In this document: positions 1 to 11,192 of the stretch, one piece after another
Numbering within the stretch: position 1 is the stretch's first letter
Layout of the letters: the number at the start of each line of letters is the position of its first letter
Assembly (NCBI GenBank): GCA_025093555.1
Contig: JAIWNF010000115.1
Span: 1-56,516, forward strand
Length of the DNA: 56,516 nt
Reading direction: 5' to 3'
Source of the DNA: Circinella umbellata
Lineage: Eukaryota; Mucoromycota; Mucoromycetes; Mucorales; Lichtheimiaceae
Made by a program: the position numbers and the translations under genes
The notes under the pieces: generated by a model
The model's input: the letters and a program-made list of their open reading frames with translations, nothing else
What the model was told of the DNA's origin: nothing
Database searches by the model: none

Positions 1-317
1 AAACTCTAATAAACACTCGAGGACGAATCTGGCTCTTTCGCTCCGGATAATAACTTTTGGTTAAATTTTATTTTTATTTCTTTTTTTAATTTTTGATATT
101 TTCTTTTGAAATCGTTGTGAGGTTCTTTGGGATAATCTCGATTATATTTTTCTTATACTACTTTTCTCTTCTTTTTATACATTTTCTTTACCCTATATTC
201 AACCCGTAACTTCTTTGAACCCATATATTTGTATTTCCTTATTTTGTAATTCCCTTTTTCGTTTTTCTTTTATTTCCCTTACCTTATTATTATAACATCA
301 AAGCACCACACGTGTCA
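1..317 (+). repeat. 3' part of a family-C LTR (copy C3)
   Basis: The stretch matches by eye the last third of the LTRs at 9124-10103 and 39148-40331, including the block around 'cgaggacgaat' and the terminal CCACACGTGTCA. Its 5' end lies outside the window. It is followed by the tetranucleotide ATTT and then a reverse LTR1. No coding capacity is seen. Confidence 0.75.
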
Positions 318-321
318 ATTT

Positions 322-999
322 TGTCAGATCCGTTGTAAATTTATATGACTAATCGCCACACCTTAACGTTAATAGTAATAACCAGGATTCTTCGGTAGAT
401 AAAACACAATAAACTATGCCACAAGGGAAATGATTATAAAGAAGGTGAGGAAGTAAAATAAGAAACAAGTAGACTAATTGATAATTAGATAGATAGATTG
501 ATAAGTTCGTTTATAGTTCGTTAATTGATTGTTATTTTATTATTATTATTTTGAATGGTATTTATATAAAAACAAAAATAAAAATAATAATATTTTCAAA
601 TAAGAATGTGAAACGATAATATTATTAAATAATAATATTATGCAAAACTGCATGATCGCTATCATGCTAATATTAAGAAATAACGAAATCAAATAAATTA
701 AAACAGAATATTGATCAATATGATCAATGAGAGCAATACAAAAATAATAAATTATAGATCATTAAAATGATCTTCCATAATATCGTAAAAGAGAACATAT
801 TAAAAATGGGAGGAAACGTGGAAGGTAATAATAATAAATAAGATAAAACGTGGATAGGGGAGCAAAGGGAATAACGGGTAAATACGTTAGGCAGAAGTAT
901 TTACCCGGCGACACCCAGATTCCTGGGTTGGAATCGTCGCTTCCCGTCACGTTTGAAGCTGACGCGGAACTAGGAGTAAAACCCGCTTCAGACGCGACA
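322..999 (-). repeat. solo LTR, family LTR1 (copy c), reverse orientation, TSD ATTT
   Basis: On the minus strand this begins TGTCGCGTCTGAAG and ends GGATCTGACA, the same termini as the LTRs at 10108-10814 and 37026-37690. It is flanked on both sides by ATTT (318-321 and 1000-1003), a clean 4-bp target-site duplication. No interior retrotransposon sequence adjoins it, so it is a solo LTR left by LTR-LTR recombination. It inserted immediately after the end of LTR C3. Confidence 0.88.
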
Positions 1000-1299
1000 A
1001 TTTGTCGAAGGTCGCGCGTGTAGAACCACTGTCCTTTTATACTTTTTGAACAAAAAAAACCCTTTTTCTTGACGAACTCTCTATCTATTTATACTCTCTC
1101 TTATTTTTAAAAAATCAACAAAATTCACCCCTATTCACACATACAACCGTCAGCCCCTGAATCTCACGTACGATCACAAGAAAATTTATTTTCTAATTTC
1201 TCCTCCTCAAAATCAACAAAAAGGAGAGTCTCCATTCTATCAAACCCAGATAGGAATACTCCTAATCCTAAAAAATCTTTTTTAATCAAGGATCAGGAG

Positions 1300-2571
1300 T
1301 TGACTATGTCAGCTGATAGCTCTAAAAAGAGTATCAAGAGTACTGTACCTACTACCCCTTACCCAATACTTAAGGATAAGAATCAAAAAGCTAGTACTAC
1401 AGCCATAATAGCATCTACTACTAAAAATAACATTATTTCTACACGATCAGCAACAAGGGCAGGAAGTGAACCACTGGTTAATAGTAAGCAACAATCAACA
1501 GCATCACCAACAGAAATCATAGCCCTTATAGCATTAGTTGAAAAACTGGCTAAACGAATTGATAAACAGGATACTGAGATCCAAACTCGTGTTCAGGGGC
1601 AAAATAATCAAATTAAGGCACTCTATGATCGGCAAGAAGAAATGATTGCACAGCTTAAGGGTCAATTAGAATCGGCTGAAAAAGCTAATTTAGAGCTCCA
1701 GCAAGAGGTTGATCATCTTAAGGAGCAATTAGCCTCTGTAAATCAGCAGCTGCAAATTCCACCCCCAGATCATAATATTTTGCAGCATCAACATGACTTG
1801 GGTGATCATATGGATGAAGATGCACGGGGAGCACAAGCATCTCAATATGCTCATGCTTATACACCAGCCCCTGCTCCTAAGCCTACCTTATCTAAATTAG
1901 CAGCTAGTTTTGTAACCGCAGCTAAAAAGGGGCATAAAAAAACACCATCAAAGCAACAACAAAAACAAAAACAAAAACAAGGTACTACAACAACCACAAC
2001 CAGCCAACCTTCGGCACAAACAATTGCCTGGGCTAAACGATCTTTTCAGGATCATAATGGTCCTAATGGTTATAGCTTTGTGTACCTCAAAAGTAACCAC
2101 CGCACAAAACATAGTGAAGTGCGAAAAAAGCTTCGCATCTTAAAAGTTGAACAAGCAAGAGTAATTGATATCCAATTTCCTTGCAAAGGAATTATTGGAT
2201 TATTAGTCCATGCATCCTATGCCCCTGAACTAATTGCACTGCTTGAAAAAGTAAATCTATTAATAATTAAAAATTTCGATCCAACTAGTAGCAACATCAT
2301 CAATTATCCAACGCTTCAAGATTTAGATCCACAAGAAAAGAACAAGCAAGCTACCCAAATATATCAAAAACGAATGCTACGCATGTGTCTTAATCTCCCA
2401 AAAGCAGCATTAGGTTTAGCTATCCTTCGTTATTTTTCAGCACAAGAAGGTCCACACAATATCTCACAACATAATGTAGATATTTTCTTACAAAGAAAAC
2501 CAGCAACAACAACAACTAAAAAGCTTCACCAACAGGTGGACGCTGATCTATTTGTAATTTTCAAAAAATAA
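1300..2571 (+). CDS. LINE ORF1 protein (coiled-coil, nucleic-acid binding)
   Basis: 423 residues as it stands. Residues ~70-150 are rich in heptad-like Leu/Ile with Gln/Glu/Lys, a probable coiled coil for multimerisation. Residues ~215-235 are a Lys/Gln-rich basic stretch. Residues ~245-350 form a globular segment ('YSFVYLKSNHRTKHSEVRKK' onward) that resembles the RNA-binding-like core of fungal LINE ORF1 proteins; this is from memory, not a search. The known role of ORF1p is to bind and chaperone the LINE RNA. The frame appears to shift by one extra base in the A run near 2564-2568. In the next frame the protein would continue about 16 codons and end at TAA 2615-2617, exactly abutting the ORF2 start ATG 2618-2620. 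Confidence 0.75.
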   Translation: MTMSADSSKKSIKSTVPTTPYPILKDKNQKASTTAIIASTTKNNIISTRSATRAGSEPLVNSKQQSTASPTEIIALIALVEKLAKRIDKQDTEIQTRVQGQNNQIKALYDRQEEMIAQLKGQLESAEKANLELQQEVDHLKEQLASVNQQLQIPPPDHNILQHQHDLGDHMDEDARGAQASQYAHAYTPAPAPKPTLSKLAASFVTAAKKGHKKTPSKQQQKQKQKQGTTTTTTSQPSAQTIAWAKRSFQDHNGPNGYSFVYLKSNHRTKHSEVRKKLRILKVEQARVIDIQFPCKGIIGLLVHASYAPELIALLEKVNLLIIKNFDPTSSNIINYPTLQDLDPQEKNKQATQIYQKRMLRMCLNLPKAALGLAILRYFSAQEGPHNISQHNVDIFLQRKPATTTTKKLHQQVDADLFVIFKK

Positions 2572-2617
2572 TGACGAAGTAACTTACATCAACGATTCAT
2601 CTGATATGGATGAATAA

Positions 2618-5600
2618 ATGATCAATACAACACCAATCCGTTTAGCAATGTTTAATGCTTCTGGCATTGAACGTACCCCTGTTGAAATTATTCAACAGTG
2701 TGAAAATAATAATATTAATATAATTTTAATTATGGAAACTTTCTTATTAGAAGGACAAAGACTCAACACTAATTGGCAACAATTTCATAATCATGCAATA
2801 ATACACGGTAATGCACATCGAGGTTTTGGCGGGCTCACTATCCTTGTGCATCCAAATTTCCCTTATCACGTTCATCCAATTCTCCCCCACCTCAATAGAT
2901 ATATTCTATCTGTCAATATAGGAGTGTACACCCTACATGGCGTATATTTCCCTCCATCATCAATATCAACAACCGAATATGTCAACACCATCAATACTTT
3001 ATCTATCGATAATTACACAATTATTTTTGGCGATTTTAACACTCGCTTAGGAACACGTACTAGGGATTTACGTCGAAATGGTAGAGCTGCTCCATTTACT
3101 GACTGGCTCCACAATAACAACTTAATTAACTGGAATGAACGATTATCGAGGGGTCAATATACATATCGGAAAAAAGAATACAAAAGCATTATTGATTTTT
3201 TTATATCAAGAGATACAGCAGTAGTTAACCCTGCAATTAAAATATTTGACACATTATCCCTTAACTCAGATCATCATCTATGCCGCCTCCAATTCAATCC
3301 AAGTACAGCACTATTGAAAAAATCACCAGCAAATGCAGAACGTTTGCATTGGAAACTCCAACGGCTACAAGAACCCGACGTTAAGGACCTTTATATTAAT
3401 ATATTTTTTAATGAAGTAGACCATATCATACAAGAAATTAGTAATGCAGAACAAAAGCAACATCCTGATCCCCAATGTATGGACCATATCAGTAACCTTT
3501 TAGAAGACTCTATTTATAAAGCATTGGATCAAAGTGTAACAAGAACGCAAATTCGTCCTAAATCTTGGAAATGGTTCTGGACACCAGAATTACAAGAATT
3601 AGCAGATAATAGAGATCGGTTATATCGTCGCTGGCATTTCACTACACTTTATACCCTAGAACGAGCAGCTTATTGGGAAGAGTATGATACAGCAAGAATA
3701 TTACTACATAAAACCATCAAAGCAACACGCAGCCGGCAATGGTATGAATTCTGCCAACAAATGGCCACAGCTTCAGTTTCTGAATCGAATGCTATTATTA
3801 AATAAATCAGAAAAAGAAAAAAACAAGCCAATACTTTTTCTTGCCCTGAGGGACCGGCACATGCAGCCAATGAAATGATATCTCACTTATCCTCTGTCTT
3901 TGGTGGTGAACAGCGGTACATCAGACCACCTCCAACATCAATTCGCACACCACCTGACCATAATTATTTATCACCCGAAGTTCTCCTTGATATTATCAAG
4001 AATATATCTCCTCGAAAAGCACCTAGTTCTGATCATATCACTGGTGCCATGATTAAACCAATCGCAACACCATTATCGAAAATATTATCTGATCTTATGC
4101 AACTATGTTGGCAATGGTCATGGACACCAACAAACTGGCGACGTGCACAAGTCGTCCCTATCTTCAAAAAAGGACCACCATCAGATCCAGCAAACTACAG
4201 ACCTATTAGTTTAACCAGCATCTTTCGGAAAATACTTGAACGAGCATTACTTCCTTTATTATTAAATGATATGCCAGCATTGGATATCGCCCAAGGAGGA
4301 TTTCATGCCAAACGGGGAGCATTGGACCAAGCTTTTAATTTACACATGCTCTTGAGACAATATAAACGACAATACGATACTTCTCCAGTAATAGTATTTT
4401 TAGACTGCAAGCAGGCATATGATTCAACAAGACGTGATGTCATATGGGATGCACTTAGTAATCGAATAACACCAGGGTTACTGCCTCTTCTTTAAAACCT
4501 CTTTGATTGTGTACAAATATCCGTCATTCTTCAAAATCATCAATCAAGATGGACGCGACCAACAAATGGAGTTCTTCAAGGATCAATATTAAGTCCAATA
4601 TTGTATGCAACATTTATTGATTCCTTATCAAAAGCATTACGATCTTTTAGCCATCGACCACTTCTTTTACGTACAGTTCCAACAAACCAAGTCTCAGAAC
4701 TAGTGGCAACATCCATCTCAGCTGTTCGAATCGATACAGAAATTCAGGTGATTAACTCGCTGTTATATGTGGATGACGTTGCTATCTTTGGTAATCCAGA
4801 TGATGTTATAGCAATGTTAGGTGAAGCACAACGTCATTCTATCCGACATGGGTATCGCTGGCATCCTGCTAAGTGTATTGTATTAAATGCTCCTCATAAT
4901 GATCCAGCAACTAGCTTTCAATTATATGACCAACCACTACCACAAGAAAATTCATGTAAATACCTTGGAATCCCGTTCACTAGTGATGGTATGAATATTC
5001 CAGCACATATTCAAAATATATCTACCAACGCAAAACAAAGTATGGATTTACTGCGTAAAATTGGAGCCAACTTATATGGTTATGGACTTGGCCCTGCCTT
5101 ACGTATTTATTGTTCTTTTATTCGCCCTATGTTAGAATATGGAATCGCGATAGCAATATTACCAGAAGAGCAACAAAAACAGCTTGAAGATGCCCAAAAA
5201 TATTGTATACGATTAGCTCAGAACATACGCACCAGACACACCATTCCAACAATAGTCCAACTTCATATAGGTGATATCCCCAGCATGGCACTTCGTTCAG
5301 CAATACTCAAGTTTAAGTTTGTACATCGCGCAATTTCGGCACCAGCATTCAACTTTATTACGTGCAATCGTTACATGCTTCTTAATGGAAGAAGTAATTT
5401 CAACAGACACCACGCATGGTCAAATAACTACCATCTTAATAATAAAAGATGACGAATAGAAAAAGATGCAAAATAATATTTTGTGGCAGGACCACAAAAT
5501 TTTAACTAATCAATACCCGCTACCGCGTGATCCCGTGGCTTTTATAGTTGCTGCACATCGGAAAATCGAAATGGAAAATCGTCGCACAGCCAAACCTGCA

Positions 5601-6032
5601 GTCGCCCATGCACGACATGCAAGAATATGGGATCCTATTCTTTATCTACCAGCAACTCGATTACAACACCACCGACTAATAAAATGGAGAACCCATTGGT
5701 TACCGTCATTCCCTCCCAAAGATTGCCGCTGTGGTTTTAAAAAAGCCAAGAGAGATCATTACGAATTCTGTCCTATACTAGCAATAATGATCCAACAATT
5801 AGAACAAAGTATTGGGACCAGCAAATTATCTACCAAAGCACCTGACCAAGATATTTTAGACTTCATAATAAATATGCTTCCAACCTCCGAAATTGGGTTA
5901 ACGCGAGGCCACTGGCGTACTACTTGGCCTACTCTGCTTAATACGTTGCGCGATATCGATATTCTCACCCACTCTGAAGAAGAATTTGAGCCGGAAAGAC
6001 CAGCCTCCAGGCTCAATCATTTAATACATTAG
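2618..6032 (+). pseudogene. LINE ORF2: AP endonuclease and reverse transcriptase, broken
   Basis: The N-terminal ~225 residues form an exonuclease-endonuclease-phosphatase domain: GDFN at about codon 140 and SDHH near codon 214 are its signature residues. The reverse transcriptase follows: 'NYRPIS', the LDCKQAYDS block carrying the first catalytic Asp, GVLQGSILSP, and LLYVDDVAIFG with the YVDD catalytic pair near 4765-4800. The C-terminus has a Cys/His motif, CRCG-x6-H-x4-C, near 5726-5774. In this copy in-frame stops occur at 3803-3805 (TAA), 4493-4495 (TAA) and 5450-5452 (TGA), and one extra base near 5470 shifts the frame. The element is therefore dead as written, but the conserved residues remain, so the loss is recent. 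Confidence 0.9.
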
Positions 6033-6364
6033 TTTCAATTATTTTCCTCTTTTCATATATTTCTTTTATAATCGTTATATACAGTAGCTTAGAATCCTTT
6101 TTACCCTCTTCTCAATCTTATTTTATATTCTCTAAGTTTCTTCTCATTCAATATCCACCCATCAGCTGTACCCCCAGACATCAATCCTTTTCTTGACTCA
6201 AGTTTTTTGATTAAGTTAGTTTCATTTTCAAACAATACTCTTTTTGTCACACAATCTTTATGTATTTTCACCGGGATCGGCAACAGCACTATCGCACCTG
6301 CCCCAGAATATCCTGCTTTATTTAATAAAACACTTTTGAATACACCAAGAAATCAAGACATTTT

Positions 6365-7554
6365 TGACACGTTGTGTGGTGTATTTCCCGGCCTCACCTA
6401 CTTAATAACAAAGGTCTAGACCCAAAATCTCTTTTCTGTTCTTGATTGGCTCCGATGGAAAATTTATTCTTCCGTAGTCAATCATACTATTCCCTTTTCC
6501 GTCTATCAAAACCCATTGCCTCAATCCGTTATCATTTACCTTTCTTTACTTTATCGATTATATTATTTTATTAACATTTTTGTTGTTTTTTCTTATCTTT
6601 ATTATTCCTTTTTCGTTATCCATACACTCTTGCATTATTCTTATTTTATTTTTATCTCTACCATTTTCATACTTCTTTATCCTTATACGTTTGATCCGTA
6701 TAATTTCCTTTTTTATCTATTTACTATTTTCATTATCATCCTATCCATTTTATTGTCATATTTTCTTGTTGTCAACTGCTCCCTTTTTTTTCCTTATCTT
6801 ATTTTATGCGTTCACCTATTTTTCTTTTTATCAAAATATCATGATCCCATATACTCATGATAATATCTTCATATTTTACTCTATGTTCATTATTATTATT
6901 AATATTTTTCTATCTTATATTTCTCTATCTTGTTGTCGTTAACCTCTTAATCCTTACACACCCTCTATATCCATTATTCACGTTTATCTACCTTAACCCT
7001 CCATGATAATATTACTATTATCACATTATCATAATGTCATTTTATATTTTTCATGTAATTTCCTTTCTATTATTCTCATTTATACCTTATCTCATTTATC
7101 TTGTTGTCTTTACTCTCTTATTCCTATCCCGTACCCTTATTTTTCTTTATTACGATTGCATCGTGTTTACTGTAGAATAGTGATTAGAAAACTATTCTTT
7201 TAAAATTGATTTTTGAAAGATATATAAGGCGTTGCCTTAAACAATAAAGAAGGGACGAATTTTATCTTTTCGATCCGGATAGTAACTTTGACTTTACTTT
7301 TGATTTTATTTATTTTTATTTCATATTGATTTTGTTTGACAGTTGATTTGGATAATCACTGTGATATTTTTATTTTATTTATTATCTTCTTTTCTATTTC
7401 TACCTCTTTACTTTCACTACACTCAACCTGTAACTTCTTTGAACCTTTTTATTTTATCTTATTTTATTTTATTCTACTCCTTCTTAAAATTTTATTTTAT
7501 TTTACTTTTATTTTTATACTTACTTTTTATCACATTCAAGCACCACACGTGTCA
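6365..7554 (+). repeat. family-A LTR (copy A1), probable solo LTR
   Basis: It starts TGACACGTTGTGTGGTG and ends CACCACACGTGTCA, TG...CA ends extended into an imperfect inverted repeat. It is flanked by TTTT on both sides (6361-6364, 7555-7558). The same unit recurs at 37695-38902. The interior is T-rich with no believable coding. It shares blocks with family C (around 'aacttctttgaacc'), so the two are related. Confidence 0.75.
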
Positions 7555-7558
7555 TTTT

Positions 7559-7794
7559 TGACACGTTGTGTGGTAGTTTCATTTGGTCAGACCAACGAAA
7601 GGGTTCACGTGATTCGTGATTTAGAATTTGATCCTTGGGTGGTCATGTGACCACTTAAGTACGTATAAATATGGGCGGTTCAGCTGCAAAATAATAAATC
7701 TTCATCTTTTCTATCCCTTTTACTTTTACTTTTACCTTTTTCTTTTGATTGATTTTGACAGACTTTACAACAAGGGAAACTCTACCACGTGTCA
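7559..7794 (+). repeat. family-B LTR (copy B1), solo
   Basis: 236 bp, TGACACGTTGTGTGG ... ACCACGTGTCA, with TATAAATA near 7663. It is nearly identical to 7799-8035, 8883-9119 and 38907-39143. It lies between spacers TTTT (7555-7558) and ATAT (7795-7798). Confidence 0.82.
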
Positions 7795-7798
7795 ATAT

Positions 7799-9119
7799 CG
7801 ACACATTGTGTGGTAGTTTCGTTTGGTCAGACCAAAGAAAAGGTTCACGTGATTCGTGAGTTAGAATTTGATCCTTGGGTGGTCATGTGACCACTTAAGT
7901 ACGTATAAATATGGGTGGTTCAACCACAAAATAATAAATCTTTATCTTTTTTATCCCTTTTACTTTTAATTTTACCTTTTTCTTTTGATTGATTTTTGAC
8001 AGACTTTACAACAAGGGAAACTCTACCACGTGTCAAATTGGGAGGTCGACCGGGATAATATCTCAAGTGGCGGCTACTTTGTCTGTGGTAGCCCTACTGT
8101 AAAAACATGCCATGGTTTGAGCATTATTTTATTTATGATCAAGTCTTATTTTTATTATTATTATTATTTGTGGCCCTTGTTGTCTTTGCCGTAATTTCTA
8201 TTTTTCCTGTGCCTCTCCGATTCCATTTATTAGTTCCATTTTTATTTTTATTTTTCAAGACGTTCTACAAGATGTTCTGTTGACGATTCCAACGATTCTG
8301 ACATTGTTTTCTTATTATTATTATTATTTGGTTTTCTATCCGTGGCATCCAACAAATGTTCCCCAGCAACACCCTGTTGGACAAGAAGTTCGCAAGAAGG
8401 CGGTATCAAGGAATGGTACCTTAGATACGTCGTGCCCTTGGCTCTTAGGTTGGCTCTTGGTGGGTTGGTGTTGGCGTGGTTGGTCTTGTTGTGTGGGTGG
8501 TCAGTTTGATATCATTTTTTTTGGTTTCTGTTGGTCTGGTTGGTCTCGTGTGGTCTCGTCTGTTCTGTTTCTGTTGTGTCTCTTCGGTTTGTCTACTATT
8601 TTGGTTATCTCTGTTTGTGCCAGTGACAAAAAAAAAAGAGGATTTTTTTTTTGGGTAGTTGTTTCTTGTTATCTCTTGTGCACCCTTTTTTTTATTATAT
8701 TACTTGTATCTTCGATTGTTATCTTTATGTTTCTTGTACCTTCGATTTGTATTTTTTTTGTTCCCCGACGTCTTTTTATTATTTTTGTCTTATTATTTTA
8801 TCCTGTTATCTATCTTGTCATTTCTCTTTTTGTTGCCTATCAACTGTCTTCTGCTCCTTTACTTTGGTCTTGTAGGGGGTATTGACACGTTGTGTGGTAG
8901 TTTCGTTTGGTCAGACCAAAGAAAAGGTTCACGTGATTCATGAGTTAGAATTTGATCCTTGGGTGGTCATGTGACCACTTAAGTACGTATAAATATGTGC
9001 GGTTCAACCGCAAAATAATAAATCTTTATCTTTTTTATCCCTTTTACTTTTACTTTTACCTTTTTCTTTTGATTGATTTTTGACAGACTTTACAACAAGG
9101 GAAACTCTACCACGTGTCA
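7799..9119 (+). mobile_element. TRIM-like non-autonomous LTR retrotransposon, family B
   Basis: Two family-B LTRs (7799-8035 and 8883-9119, about 8 differences by eye) flank an 847-bp interior. Right after the first LTR is a candidate primer-binding site, TGGGAGGTCGACCGGG (8039-8054). Directly before the second LTR is a purine tract with AGGGGGT (about 8872-8880). No gag, protease, reverse transcriptase or integrase motif occurs inside. The interior does carry a 201-codon open frame rich in hydrophobic residues, which I judge to be compositional. Short length, LTRs, PBS and purine tract without coding fit a TRIM. Flanking tetramers are ATAT and TTTT, not a clean duplication. Confidence 0.72.
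8039..8054 (+). other. candidate primer-binding site of the family-B element
   Basis: TGG followed by GAGGTCGACCGGG lies 3 bases after the LTR end and would pair with a tRNA 3' end carrying CCA. The same layout follows the family-C LTR at 40335. N73 of the tRNA would be C, which is compatible with tRNA-Pro, but the tRNA is not identified. Confidence 0.5.
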
Positions 9120-9123
9120 TTTT

Positions 9124-10103
9124 TGACACGGAGTGTGTGAGGTTTTCCAGCCTCATACATTTTTAATTTTATTCTCATTTTTATCGCGATTCGATTGGCT
9201 CCATCGGTTGAACGTTCACCCCACCCGACGATCTTTTCCCCTCTTCTTATTTTACCACGATCCATAATCGCTCCCCCCATCTCTAATTACTTCTTTTAAC
9301 TTAATTTTGACGTTTTCTGTCTTTTCTTCTCTGAGTTGTCCATTCGTATTATTATTTTATTCTCGTCATCTCTATGTTTTCTTTTCTGTTACTTTTCCTT
9401 CTATCGATTTTTAATTCGCGCCCTCCTGAAAACCTTCTATCATTTATTCCATATTTTTAGTTCTCTTTTCTTTATTACCTTAACCATATTATTCTCATCA
9501 TTCTTATTATTCCTTTATTTCTATTATTTCTATTGTTTCTCTCTCGTCGTCAATTTTTCCGTTACCGATCAAAGGATCTGGTTATGATCTAATTCATACA
9601 TTTCTGTTGTTTCTTTTTATTTCCTCTTTTATAACTATATTATCCATTCCCTCTTGTCGGCATGTCATCTTCATATCCGCATTAGAACCCCTCCCTTACC
9701 CATTACATCCCGCTACTAGTTGTACGTTAGAATTAGAAGATGTACCAATTATTTTCCTTGACCTTCTTGAGAAAGAAGAATTTGTCATTATTTATAAGTT
9801 AGAATTGCATTGAATAAACGAGGACGAATTTTGCTCTTTCGCTCCGGTACCATAACTTTTGGTTAAATTTTATTTTATTTTGATATTTTCTGAAAAGCAA
9901 CAGGGAGATTTTTGGATAATCTCGGTTATATCTCTTTTTACTCATTTTCCCTTTTAATATACGTCTTATTTACCCTACATTCAACCCGTAACTTCTTTGA
10001 ACCCACATATTTGTATTCTCTTATTTTTATAATCCCTTTTATTCTTTTTTTTATTTTCTTTTCCTTACCTATATTTCACCACATCAAAGCACCACACGTG
10101 TCA
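9124..10103 (+). repeat. family-C LTR (copy C1), solo
   Basis: 980 bp beginning TGACACGGAGTGTGTGAGG and ending CACCACACGTGTCA. It corresponds to the 1184-bp LTR at 39148-40331, so it is about 200 bp shorter through internal differences. It is flanked by TTTT on both sides (9120-9123, 10104-10107). Confidence 0.78.
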
Positions 10104-10107
10104 TTTT

Positions 10108-10814
10108 TGTCGCGTCTGAAGCGGGTTTTACTCCTAGTTCCGCGTCAGCTCCAAACGTGATGGCGAAGCGACGATTCCAACCCAGGAATCTGGGTCGTCG
10201 CTGGGTAAATACTTCTGCCTAACGTATTTACCCATTGTTCCCTTTTGTCCCCTTATCCACGTTTTATATTATTTATTATTATTACCTTCCATGTTTCCCT
10301 CCCATTTTTAATATCGTTCTCTTTTATGATATTATAGAAGATCATTTTAATGATCTATAATTTATTATTTTTGTATTGCTTCTCATTGATCATATTAGTC
10401 AATATTCTGTTTTAATTTATTTTGATTTTCATTATTTCTTATATATTAGCATGATAACGATCATGCGGTTTTGCATAATATTATTACTTAATAATATTAT
10501 CGTTTCATATTCTTATTTGAAAATATTATTATTATTATTTTTGTTTTTATATAAATACCATTCAAAATAATAATAATAAACAATAAAGAATCAATTAACG
10601 AATTAACCAACTTATCAACGAACTTATCAATTGAACTACCTATCTATCTAATTATCAATTAGTCTACTTATTTCTTACTTTACTTCCTCACCTTCTTTAT
10701 AATCATTTCCCTTGTGGCATAATTTATTGTGTTTTATCTACCGAAGAATCCTGGTTATTACTATTAACGTTAAGGTGCGGCGATTAGTCATATAAATTTA
10801 TAACGGATCTGACA
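10108..10814 (+). repeat. 5' LTR of Ty3-2 (family LTR1, copy a)
   Basis: 707 bp, TGTCGCGTCTGAAG ... GGATCTGACA. It is preceded by the spacer TTTT and followed by the PBS. Other copies are 322-999 (reverse) and 37026-37690. It contains a TATATAAATACC-like box near 10547-10558. Confidence 0.88.
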
Positions 10815-10816
10815 TT

Positions 10817-10830
10817 TGGTAGCGACAGAA
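10817..10830 (+). other. primer-binding site of Ty3-2
   Basis: TGGTAGCGACAGAA sits two bases after the LTR end. Its first eight bases, TGGTAGCG, are the complement of the initiator tRNA-Met 3' end used by yeast Ty1 and Ty3. The same PBS occurs in Ty3-3. Confidence 0.75.
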
Positions 10831-11192
10831 GAAAAATCGATTTATCAACATGGATAATCAACAACAACCTGATAATACGGAACAACAAACGATAATGACG
10901 ATGCTTCAATCATTACAGCAAATAATGGGGCAACAACAACAACAAGCAGAACAAATAGCAAATTTACGTACGCAACCAGCAAGACCTGTAGCCAATACAG
11001 ATGAACACCAATCATTGGCAAAAGTCGTTCGTCCCCGTCAACCTGATACATTTCATGGCGAACGCACAGTCCAACAAGTAGAGGCATGGTTATACTCGTT
11101 AGAAAAATATGCGGAATTTGTGAACATAGATGATCACCAAATTGTGTTGTTTGCGGTGCCGTTATTACGAGATGGTGCGGTGACGTGGTGGC

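Larger units (their letters stand above)
1004..6360 (+). mobile_element. LINE (non-LTR retrotransposon), 5' leader, ORF1, ORF2, 3' region
   Basis: Two consecutive reading frames, an ORF1 with a coiled coil and an ORF2 with an AP endonuclease followed by reverse transcriptase, define a LINE. 1004-1299 is a presumed 5' leader without an ORF of note. 6033-6360 is a presumed AT-rich 3' untranslated region. The exact ends and any target duplication could not be fixed; the right limit is set by the TTTT that precedes the next LTR. No RNase H domain was seen between reverse transcriptase and the C-terminal Cys/His motif. Clade assignment is left open. Confidence 0.8.

Noticed and set aside
1004..1060. 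tRNA or 5S gene beside the C3/LTR1 pair
   Set aside because: No A/B box pair or cloverleaf could be formed from this GC-richer stretch.
6516..7816. Several T-rich open frames encoding hydrophobic peptides of 60-115 residues
   Set aside because: They lie in LTR A1/B1, follow the T-rich composition, and similar but not conserved frames appear in the second copy at 37791-38291. No codon constraint or known domain.
8280..8885. 201-codon open frame in the TRIM interior
   Set aside because: It is a run of Phe/Leu/Val/Trp from T- and G-rich repeats, without family motifs, and ends at the 3' LTR. Probably compositional, though a comparison of B interiors could change this.
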